NCBI GenBank assembly: GCA_030533445.1
Contig: CM060080.1
Coordinates: 8,109,717-8,173,716 of the forward strand
DNA from: Cyprinodon diabolis
Lineage: Eukaryota; Chordata; Actinopteri; Cyprinodontiformes; Cyprinodontidae
Reading direction: 5' to 3'
Length of the DNA stretch: 64,000 nt
How positions within the stretch are numbered: position 1 is the first letter of the stretch; each line of letters starts with the position of its first letter. Positions 31,801-43,800 of the stretch are shown piece by piece. The translations under genes were made by a program, and so were the position numbers. The notes below the pieces were generated by a model. The model saw only the letters and a list, made by a program, of their open reading frames with translations. It was not told the DNA's origin and did not search any database.

Positions 31801-34800
31801 GGCAGAAAATTATTTTTCTTGCGGTGCAACCTTTTACAGAAGAAATTAAGATAAGTACAATAGAGTAAAATAAAGTATAAGACACAATAAAATGAGATAA
31901 GTAGCATTACAATAACAAAAAAAGATTAAAACCCACACAGTGAAACTAAACCCTTTCCCTATAAACGGTGTAAAAAGAGATATAAGAATATAATAACATA
32001 AGGATCTCAGTATTTACAATAGACAGGATTTCCAATACTGCTCAGTACCTAAATTATTTTATTGCACAATGAAGTAATGAATAATACAGTTTGATGACCA
32101 AGTAGTTTGAGTCTATAAATAGGATGATTTGCCAATGGAATTAGTTTTTTTTTACTCTTAAAATAAGATAATTAGATAATATGTATTTGAAGTAAGACAA
32201 TGCAGTATTTTTTGTTCTTATTTCAAATCTAAATTATCTTCTTCCATTGGCAAAGTGTCTCACTGACCTCAGTTCAAGAAAAAAATACACTGTACTGTTA
32301 AGCAAAGGATTGTGGGAAACTGTTTATCTCCAGATGGGAACGTCATCAGGTCCTTCTGCTAAAGGAAATAGGATAGGAAGCTTCCTCTTCCTGCCTCCTT
32401 CCTTTCTACCACCTTTATTCAGACACAGCTGACATCTGCTTCTGCCTCCTTGAACCCCAGTCGGCCTCAGCAGATGGTCGCTCACACTGAGCCTGGTTCT
32501 GCTGGAGGTTTCTTCCTGTTAAAAGAGAGTTTTTCCTCTCCACTGTCACTACAAGCATGCTTAGTGTGAGGGATTGCTGAAGGGTCAATAAGTCGATGCA
32601 ATCAGCTGGTTTTAATTAGAAAACTTTGAATCAATCTGACTGGATGATCTGGTGAACTAGAAAGTGACCTGAGATGACATATTTTGAGAATTGGCGCTAT
32701 AGAAATAAACTAGATTGAATTGAATTGACTATCTTCAGCTTTGGCTGAAGAGTCTTCCTCAGTTTGATGAACTTGGATCAGGTGAGGGACCAATCATCAG
32801 CTGGGAGAACAGGATGAGGGAAAACCACGCAAGTTTTTAGTTTCTGGACCTGGAATGTCAACCTCTGTAAACACAGTATGATAGAAGTCATGATCTCTGC
32901 TTCTTTAACCTGTCTAGACTTACAGATCTATTCTCTCTGGTTCTAATCTCTTTATTATCCAATGTGATCTGAACCTAAAATGGCTAATTTCTCTGCATCC
33001 AGTTCATTCTTGCTCTGTCGCTGTATTCTGCTCATTTACGATCTTCTCTGATGTCACTTCCTCCTGCTGTGACCCAAGATCCCGTCGCTACGCCGACCGC
33101 CACGCCAGAGCCCCGTTCTCCTGAAGAAAGTCCCCCTGCTTCTCTTCAAGCCCCGCCCCCTAAACTTCCCCTGGATGAGGATGGACCAGAGGAGGAGCTG
33201 GAGTCACAGAAGCAGCCTTTGTACGCTGACAGGTCCAGATTGAAGCGAAGCAGCTCACCTGGCTCAGGAAACACTAACCGGTCTTCTCGTGCAGGGTGGC
33301 GTCCATGGAAGAGGAGGAGCCTCCTGCCTGCCGCCCTGCTGCTGCTCAGTCTGAGGCTGAACCCAGTCCTGCTCTCCCTCCCAGCCTTTCAGAAACCAGC
33401 AGCTCCAGCAGCAGCAGCAGCAGCAGCTCTGTAACAGCAGAAACCGAAGCGGCTCTGAAGCACATCTCAGAGGGAGAGCTGCTCATCAGTGCCAACCAGC
33501 TGGCCCCTCTCACAGGTCTGATCCTCATCCCTTCTACTTTCTCTGCCACTTCCTACTCTCACGTGTTTGAAGGCATCACTCAGCTCCAGCTGCACTGACC
33601 ACTTCCTGTGAGAGCGGTGACATCCATTAAAATGTTTTTTTAGACACAGATTAAACTGTCCATCATTTAGAATCAGGCTTTGACTAGGCCATTGAGGAGG
33701 CCGCCATTAGTGCACCTCATTGATGTCTGTCTGCTGTGTCTTTTCCTGTTTCAGAAGAGGAGGGGCTCTGCAGCTTCTCCAGCTCTCTACGTGAGGTGGA
33801 GGACATGGTGAGTATCTATCCATCTCTGCCCACTTAGGGATCACACTTTTCTGTGAATGTCATCAGCAGTTCCTCCTCTGGCCTCCGGGGGTCGCCAGTA
33901 GGAAGAGAAACATGTGTCTGGTTGCTCCGTTCTGGTTATTATCAGGTTTGGAAATAATTTCAATTTCAGTTAAAGAACACAACAGATTCCTCATTGGTCG
34001 TTAGCAAACCTGATAGAGGCTAAATTAAAGGTTAAGTTTGTAGAATTGGGTCCATCCCCTCGTCCAGCTGATGGATTAATTCCCATCAGCAGCAGAACTC
34101 TGTTGGTCATTATCTCAATCAATCAATCAATTTCACTATTTTCATTTTAATCTAGATTTCACTTTCATCACATACATTGGGGTGGGGGGGCTGTTAGGGA
34201 GAACGATTTGCCGAGGCCATGGGTGCTGCAGAACGCTGCCGTTGCCATATTCTTATGGCTGCCAAGAGCCCCACCATGAGGCGGTTGCCTTATTGTGCTG
34301 CCTTTATCTCTGTGGAAAGATAGGGGGGAAAAACATATTTCACACTTTATCCTTGACAGGATACAGTTTGAGATATCAAAAAAAAAAAGTTAGCACAAGA
34401 AAAACACATTTAAACATGAGGCAAACTTTTCAGCAGAGGGTCACATCGGAGGCTGGAGCCATGTGAAAGTCAGTCTGACATTTTGAGCATCAGTTGTGTC
34501 TGTGTGTTTGATGAAGTGCGTTCAGTTTTTCTCATGAACGCTGTCCAGAGGCCATTGTCCTTGATAAGATGGAAGTTTATCAATCGGTACCACAGGGGAG
34601 CCAGCAGCTCTGGGCGATAACATCCAGGGGAGGTTTTGAGAGAGCAGGCTGCACAGGAATTTTCCGTCAGTCGTTTCTTGCTGGCTCTACATGTCAAATC
34701 CAGTATTCTTAATTTGTCGTCCTTTCCCGCCTTGACGTGTGCGTGCTCATCCAAGATATTATCCCATCTCACCTTTGTGGCACCCAGCATACGGCTCAGC

Positions 34801-37800
34801 TCCTGGTCCTGCTCGTTCACAGCCTTTGTGAGCGCATCAACTGCTGCCTGCAGCCTGATCAATGCCTAAATTGCTGCTGACAACCTCTGTAATTGTAGAG
34901 CAGGGGTGCCCAACCTTTTTTAAACCAAGATCTACTTTTGAAGTTGATGGCATGCCGAGATCTACCAAGCCAAACACAAGGGATGGTCAGTATTTGTTTT
35001 ATATTTGCAGAGGTGGAGAATAAACAGTAAGTCCAACAACTGAGGAAATTATCAATTGTGTCAAAAAATAGGTTGCAAAAACCAAATTTAACAATCTCTT
35101 AAGAACTTCACACCATATCTCTCTCTCACTCTCACTCACTCATCAGACACTAAAAACTACAGAAAAGAGCAGTCAAGATCTCCAGACAAAGGCTGTGCAG
35201 TCAAAAATATAAATAAACCAATTGATACACACACAGTCCAGTAGAGATGAAAAAAAAAATCTCTGCAGATTCCTCTTGGCGCTTTAGAGTCCCTGGTAAC
35301 AACCTAGCAACCGTGGCAAACCATGCCCAGCAATCAGCATGCATAAAAAAAAGGTTCCCTGCATACTTTTTATTTTTCATTTTATTATTATGAAAATACA
35401 CATTGGCCTCTCATGATCAATGATTTGATTAGTGTTTTTTAAAATGTTTCTTTTTTTTTTGTCATAGCCATAAATAGGTCTACATTGTAAAACTTCTCGC
35501 GATCGACTGAAACTCCGCCCGCGATCAACTGGTAGATTGCAATCGACTGGTTGGGCACCCCTGTTGTAGATACATTGGGTATCCTCCAAATCCAAACAGG
35601 AGAAGTATCGTAAATCAGAAAATCCTAACATCTTTTATATCCTCCTAAAACGCACCATCCTCCAAGCCTTCCAGGAGTCCACGGTGTGTCCCACAGGTCC
35701 CGGCAGGACATACTTCATCTCCTGCTCCTCTCTTCCGGTTCCCTCACAGCATTTAGCTTCTCTTCTTTTCTCTCTGCAGATCTGATGCTTATTTAATCAT
35801 TGTTGTGATGATGATGGCTTGTCCATCTGTAGACGGTCAGACTCGCATTCAGTGCTTTAGAACAGGAGTTCCCAAACAGCATCAGCTTCCAGCGCTTTCC
35901 AAACTAAGAGAGAAATAAACCTTTAGATGTTTTATACCTCCTCAGTGAATATTACATTTGATTAGCCTTTAGATTTTGACTAACTTCTTATTTTCCTACT
36001 GAAGAACAAACCAAAAACAATAAGAACAGAACAAAATAAACCAAACCTCATTAAAGTCTTTGTGTAGATGGTGGGCGGGGCTTAATGTCTGTACATCATC
36101 TTATTTTTACTGAGGTTAAAGTGAAATATATCCTTAAAAGAAAATCCAAGCTATTCCCTACCCATGATCAAATCAACCAATTAAACATTTTACAGAATGA
36201 TGGAAAATTAAACGAAATATTAAGTGATGCAAATTCTGGTCTTTTAAAAAAGACCAAAAATTAACATAAAATATCCAGTAAATTCACAATAAATATACTG
36301 TTCAATAGTTGCAGTTTATAGAACAGGTTAAATGACAGTAAACTGTTTATTTTCAGTCGTCCTCCAAATGACACAGCAGACTGATGCGCCTCAATACAAA
36401 CAAAAAATAAGAGAGCATGTCTCTCAGTGGTGGATATATTTGTTTAGAACAAGCTTGTTTTCATTAATTAAATCCAGTTTCTATCGCTACAATTTAAAGC
36501 ATGTCATCTTAAGTCACTTTACAAAAACAATTCAACGAGAACACCAGGTCAGATTGGTTCAAAGTTTTCTAAAAGTTTCTCAAAATTGATGGAGCAGCCA
36601 GTAAAAGCAGTGATACTTTATTTTATTTTTTTATTTAACTGTTTATTAGTATTTTTCACAGCTGTTTACATAAACAATGTACACTTCACATTCAACATAA
36701 AATAAAACCAGTGCGGGAAATACCTGTCAATATTTGGGGGGGTCCCCATCTCCCGATTGTTGCGCAACACCGATCAAAATTTTCTCAATATGCAGTAGGC
36801 CTATAACATTTCAAAGTCAAAGTCAGCTTTAATGTCAATTCTTCAGATTCACCAGACAGACAAGGACTGGAGAGGATGTTCGTTTCTCATTCACCAACAG
36901 TGAAACCGATAAAGTGCACAGGCACAACAGATAAGATCAGTTCCTAATACTAAAATTTAAACATTCAATTTCACAATAAAATATAAAATATACAATAATA
37001 TAAAATATGCAATACTTATGCTAGTGCAAAAAGGCAGATGGTAATGGCAGCAGAAAAATAATAATAATAATTATTATCATTATTGTTATTATTATTACCA
37101 ACTATGTAAGACATATCATTTGTAACAGTAACAGTGCAAAAGAACAGTAAATAAATATAGTATTAATAGTAGTGCAGGAGACAGTTTGTGATTTTTTTTT
37201 TTGAGGGGGGGCTCAGCTTCCTGACAGCTTGGTGGATGAAGCTTTCTGTGAATCTTAGTGGGCAAGAGCCTGAACAGACAGTCAGTCTATGAAAACACAC
37301 ACACACAAAGACTGTCTCTCTGTCTCTATCTCTGTCTGTCTCTCTCTTTCATGCATGCACATGTCCTGCTTTAATCCAGTTCCTGATGAATGGAACTGGG
37401 TTGAATTTGTCCAGAGGTCTGTTGAGGTCCACAAACAGGAGTGAAGACATGCTGTCTTTGCGCAATCTGTTCCGCGTTGCCCGTGTTATTAACTGCGGAA
37501 AAGCACATGGCTAATTTGCATACGCGAACAGGATTGGCTGGCTCCACTTCGCAAAAAAGAGAGCATATTTATGAATAAAGGTTTTGAATTTTTATTCTGG
37601 ACATGTTGACCTTAAAAACATTTTAGTGACCATTAGTGACAAAAAATATTTTATTTTTTTGACACAATTTAAGACCCCATTAAATTTTGCTTTTGAGGCT
37701 TTCAGGGGGTTTCATGGGTTAATCAGGGGGGTTGAGCCCCCCCTGGAACCCCCCTGTATTTCGCACTCTGCATAAAACCTTTGCTTGGGAGCTATTTCTC

Positions 37801-40800
37801 TTTTTTGCCTTTGTCCCATCTAGTTTATCTGGTTCTTTATTTTTTTGTGGCGGTCTTTTCTCTTGAATGTTTTCCATTTCATCCACTTTTCTTACATTTG
37901 AGTTTACTGAAGCCTCAAACCATGTGTCAGTTTAATGTAGATTTCTTCTATTATTCCAGTCCATTGTTCTTGACAAAGGGGGTCAGCCTTTCCCCATTTC
38001 CTCAGAAAAGCTTTATTACTAGCTATTAACATGCAGTGATACTTTTTTGATTTTTCCTAAAGGTACATTTAAATAAAAAGCTACTCAAGTAAAGTTAAGT
38101 TAGTAAATGTAATTAGTCTCTACCTACGTTTGGTTTGGGTTGGTGGCCTGAATCTTTGAACTCTTACTCGTCTGTGAGATAAACGGCACAAAGCAGCTGC
38201 ATTTTCCTGACTCCTCCCCCCTTGTTTTGTAACAGTGGGTTAAATCTTTCTCTTTTCTTAAACCTGCTTTTGTTAAAACTCATCTTTTCTAAGCTGTTCA
38301 GATTAAATTCATGGAGAATGTTTGATTCCCTCTTGCAGACCTTAGACTCCACTGTGGAACAGGTTGGAGGTCGTGACCTTTTGCTGACCCTGCTGACCAA
38401 GGTGGATCAGGGAGGACAAAGGCCGGACCCTGAGGTGGGTTAGTCCAAAGGACTTTGAAATTAACTGAGAAGATCAGGTTAAGTAAAACATCTTTTCATC
38501 CCTTGAACATTTCCTCTACCCTCGCTTTTTGCTTTGGAGAGCAGCGCTCTCTGCATCTGCCCCCTTTACTGTGGCTCCCCTGAATAAAACGCGTTTACAG
38601 AAGGAGATCTGAATACTTTTCTATAAAGTTTTCCTCCCTCTGATGTTCAGCTGATCTGAAGCTCAACAACAAGCTTTAACTGAGCTTTGGAAACAAGCTG
38701 TGAAGTATCTAACTTATCCAGTCAGCTGGTGCCGGAAAACAGGAAGGTCCAGAATTACAGGCTGTTTAAAAAAAGTCCATCAGAGGATCAGAAGCAGAAC
38801 TGATTCACTTTAAGACGGGATTTAAAAGCAGCCGCCTGAGTGGCCCCGTTTGATTTCCTCAGTGTGAGGGCGGGGCCTGAAGACGCTCGCTCACGCTCGA
38901 AATTCAGGACTCGTTATGACTCTGCATAAGCCCAATATTGAAATAATACATAGAAAGTTCGGCGTATGCCAGCATTTTAGACGTTTCTGGATAAATCAGT
39001 AAGGTGTAACAGGAGCCTAAGGGGGAAGAAAAGGGAGGAATAACCAGGGAGAAACATCAGGATCTAAAAGTAACTAGAAAATAACTTAATTAAGGCTAAA
39101 AGGGGAATAAATCTAATGACTACAAAATAAGTAATGAGCAAGGGTAAAACTGCATGATAAGAGAAGTGACTGGAGAAAACTGAAGCCATGGAAAACCTCA
39201 CCCTCACTTAAAGATAAAAGGGAGAATAACTATAAATAAACTAGACCAAACAATAAATAATACCAAAAAATGCTGAAAAAAGACAGGAAGAGCTAAACTA
39301 AAAATGCACAAAAGATCTAAATCTAAAGAACACAGAAGAAAATAAAGCAAACTGGAGAACCTGAAAAATAAAAACTTAGAAACAAAAGGTCCTCAATATA
39401 AGAGCATAACATATAATCTGTGCTTTATGTTTTGGATCATCTCTGGGTTTTATGGAGGATCTCAGATGTTCTTATAGTCACCACAAAACATCTGAAAATT
39501 AAAGGCAATTCAAACCAAGTTTGATATTATCTATGTTCTACTGGCAACTAAAAAAGATTCAATTAAATAAAAAATAAAAAATTCTTGGTTCTGGTTGATT
39601 TATTTTCCTCTGAGTGGAGCTGATGAATTTTTTTCTGTGTTTCAGTGATTTTGCTCCGTTTTCTGCAGCAGGTAAAGGAAGGCCGTTAAACAGCCACTCA
39701 CTGACCTTTGACCCCAACTGTTTCTTCAGGGCTCTTGGGGGAGGGAGGAGATGGAGGATGAGGTGAGCCTGGGGGAGGTCAGAGACTACGGGCATCTAAG
39801 ACCTCAGAACCAGACCAGAACTGTGGGTCTGCTGGACCAGACGTCCGCCTGCGGCCAGAACAGTCCGCCTGCAGGTAAGGCTTAGAGCACAAACAGGAAG
39901 AACCAAACTAACATTGTCACAGACAACAGCATTCTGCAGAACATCTGGATATTTAATCAATTTAAAACATGGATAAAATGGAAGTATCTGAAATCAGCCG
40001 TTCCATAGATGGAAACAGAACAGCCGCCATGTTTGGCCTCCCTAGAAGGTCCGCTCTGAAAGCAGGCACCAAGATTCTAACAGGCTCTAAAAACACAATA
40101 ACGTTAGCATAGGACTTGCAGTGGGTTCGGCAGCGTACAAAAACTAAAGTCAGATGTCTAACATAACGTGTGTCACGGCACCTTTACCTTCATACCTTCC
40201 AGTTTGGGACGAATCATTTGACATCCCCCTAAATACAAATCATTATAAATATCCACCAGGCTCCCAGCAAGTAACCATGGCGACGTTGTTGTCAGGCATG
40301 CACAGGGCAACACTTTTTAGAAACGTCCGACCAACAACTTCCTGAATGACGTCAGCGACTCACTGAAGGAAAAGTCTGTCAGGATCATCTGTTCGCATCA
40401 AGTTCAAATGGTTCAGTCCATCTGCTGCGCTGATTTATAACAAATCATTATCATTGAGGTGGAAATTAATGACATATCGCCACAAAACGTTCAGAATAAT
40501 TCAAGACGTCACTAAAAACCTGAAGTCGAGTAACAAACTACTAATACGTCATTACCTTACTGAAGTAGAAATACTGGCTATATATACTTTGCTGGAGTTA
40601 TTTTTATCACTTCCACCTCTTCTTGACGGCAATAAAGAGTTTGTTACTGCCGGTGTGAAGTCAGTTTTATTGCAAATCTTCTTATAATTTCTTTGCCACT
40701 GACAACAAATCCACCGTCGAACTAAAATACAACATAAACTTAAATGAGATGGTGTCATGAGTACAAAATGACATAAAAAATAATATAAATAAATATAAAC

Positions 40801-43800
40801 CTCGCTGGCTGAGCCTTCCTTTTGAGGTAGAAATGAGAAATAAAGGATTTCTTAAACTTAAATTTCTTTGTAAAACTTCTGGCAAATGTCATGCCTTCAT
40901 GCTGTGTGCATCTTTTCTTCTAGTTTTCCAGCAAGCATACTAGATTCCAATTCCTAAAGAAGCCTTTCAAAATAAGAGTCATAATAACAAAACATTTGCA
41001 TAATACAAAATAAAACATGTAAACTAAAAATATGGCAGTAAAATTTTTTATTTAGACAACTTTTTCCTTCTACTCCTTACATTTCAAAAATATACTCATT
41101 TGTTTTGTTTCATTTAAGCTCATTTTCATTATGGCCTGTTAGTATTAAAAAAAAAAAAAAAAAAGATCCTTCAAAATAATTTTAGTTTTATCCAGAAAAT
41201 GAATTTCTTTGTGTTTGGACTCGGTGCTGCCCCAACTTGTTGCTCGCCACAAACCAAAATAAATAGTTTTTCAAGATGATGCAAAGTTTAATTTCACACC
41301 ATTAGTTATAAAGCTAAGACAATGAAGTCTAAGGAAGTTATCATCCAGAATTATAGAAAAATGTTCCTTTGATAGGGTAGAGCAGTAAAGCTTCTGTCCT
41401 TAATGTTTTATCCTGCATTACTTTTACTTTTATACTTTAGGTTAGTTTTAAAAATGTCACTTTCACACTTTTACTGGAGTAAAAAGCTTAAGTTGATTCT
41501 TAAGGGGATTGTTGTTTGAAGTGTCGACTGCTGGGCCGCTGACTGGACCGGACCTCAGAGAGCCATGAGGGGTGGCAGGTGGGGGGAAGCACGGGGGCCG
41601 CCGTTTTCCAGGCTACCGTCACCGGGTCGGGTTCGGTCGCTCCGTCCCCTGCTGGCTCCCTGCCTCCCTTCACCGTGGTTCCCTGACCAGCCCTGGAGCT
41701 GACGGCTCAGTTTGAGTTCCCGGCATGTTTCGACGACATGCTGTACTGTATGGGACCAAAATCCCGGACGATTTTGAAATTCTGTCTGGAAAAAGAGGAC
41801 GTCTGGTCACCCTACCACATCGACAATTTGATGTTACAGACTCATTCTATCAACCCTGTAATGCTTATGACATTAAAGGGTTAGTAAAGAGTGCAGCGTA
41901 CTAAGAAGTTGGAGCGGTACCGGTTCTTCCTAGTTTCCTTTGTGACGCCGGTCAATAAACCAGCTAATCGATCGATCTTCATACCCCAGCAGGTCCATTA
42001 AACCTGCAGCCATTTATGGACATGTTGTTCTCTACAGCTGTTAGGAAGGAAGAACTGCGTCCCTTTGAGAATACATCCAGGAGTTGCTGAAAACTTCTCA
42101 GTCAACCACGGTCTCTAAATAAGTCCAGGTTTTCTGCAGGCCGGTGTCTGTCTGAACACCGGAGCTTCGTCTTCAGTTTCTCTGGTTGTCATGGAAGCAT
42201 GTCTGATCTCTCACCTCCCAGCTCAGCGCTTTTGCTGCTACTGAAATGATGCATTGAGCTGCAGGTAAAGCTAAACGCTCAGTCTGTTGGTTTTCTGCTC
42301 AGCTGAGTGCAGCTTATTCTATCCTGGATCCTGAGATTAGAGGATCCAGTTGGTTCAAGCTGCTTGTTGTGAAGTTTTCTGAAAATCACAGAGTAATATT
42401 TATGCAGAAATGCTGCATATAGATCAGTACTAACAATATGAATATCAATATATGATCTGGGATGAAGATAACAACAGACCCATTACAGCTGTGCTTCATC
42501 TTCCTAGCATCCTGTTAATAAAGTCCAGCACTGTTGTAATGTTGCCATGGAGACCCAGCGGGGGAGCAGAGGAAGACTCTGATCAGTAAATAGATTTTCC
42601 TCTGCTGAGATGAGGCGTGTAGAATCTGTGTGGAAGTCATGTGGGCTTCTGATGTATCCCAGCTCAGCTCTCCATCAGGTTCTGTTTACCTGAGCAGAGG
42701 TGTGGTTCTGATCCACACTGAGCTCTATGTTTCACAGCTCTACGCTCTGCACACTGAATCCATTCACAGCGCAGCTCAGAGAGTTTGCATCCAGCCAAGG
42801 AGCCTTTGAAAGGCCTGTTTGCACTTACCAGGGTTCCTGTTTTTGCAGACCACTGTGGTCCACTGTGCAGTCAGCCCTCTGCTGCTCCCATCGTCCTTAC
42901 AACAGATTAGATCCTGGGACAAGTTGGGGTCCGTCAGTGAAACCTCAGCTCCCTGAAAACAGGCGCAGTGATGTAAACATGGTGGTTAACTGGTGGCAGA
43001 TCTAAACACGGCTCAACAATCCGGAGCTGAACAACAATAAACACCCGAGTTTGATCAGACTCATTAATGCTGATCTGGAATAAATGTATAATAAGCAGAT
43101 TTTTTTGTAAAGAAATAAAACATTAAATCGAACTGCAGCTGAAGCTACTTTTAAATGGGTTAATTAAACAAAGAACCAAGATTCCTTTATTTGGTGTAAA
43201 TGTTTATAAATCTGCACCTTTAGTCTACACTGCAAAAACAGTCTTTTTTTCTTGAATTGAGGAAGTAAGTGTACGGAAGAGGATTAGGGCCACTGGAAAA
43301 AAAAAAAAGTTAACTGATTTTTAAATTTTATTTCAGTTTAACATGGTAAAAAAGTCAGAATTCTGACTGAATTGTGACAATAAAAAAGTCAGAATTCTGA
43401 GAAAAAAGTCAGAATTCTGACATTAAAGTCAGAATTCTGACTTTTTTCCCATACTAAACTGAAATAAAATGTAAAAATCAGTTAACTGTTTTTTTTTTTC
43501 CCACTGGCCCTAATCCTCTTCCGTAAAGTGAGACACTTTGCCAATGGAACAAGACAATTTACATAAAAATGAAAATAAATACAAAACAATTGCATTGTAT
43601 TATTTCAAGTGCATATTAGCTAATTATCTTATTTTAAGAGTGAAAATATTTCCTTTATTTCTTATTTACCTGCTCAAATTAAGGCTAAATACACTTTGCT
43701 TTGAATATTTTTAGTTTGTTTTTGCAGTGTTCAACAAAGACTCATTACAGCTGATCTGTAATTACTGTATAATAAGCATATTTTTGTAAAGAAAATACTT

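Larger units (their letters stand above)
33808..38338. other. talpid3 intron with hAT MITE and LINE tail
   Basis: Holds a hAT MITE (34901-35563), a reversed interspersed repeat (36468-36575), a LINE 3' end (36625-38035) split by another hAT element, and a microsatellite-like patch near 37290-37350 (ACACAC, TCTCTG). The minus-strand frame 34470-34862 (130 codons, VDALTKAVNEQDQELSRML) is coiled-coil-like and may be a LINE ORF1 scrap. No host exon seen. Confidence 0.5.

Noticed and set aside
34470..34862. 130-codon minus frame in talpid3 intron
   Set aside because: Coiled-coil-like and possibly LINE ORF1 debris, but no motif firm enough to name it.
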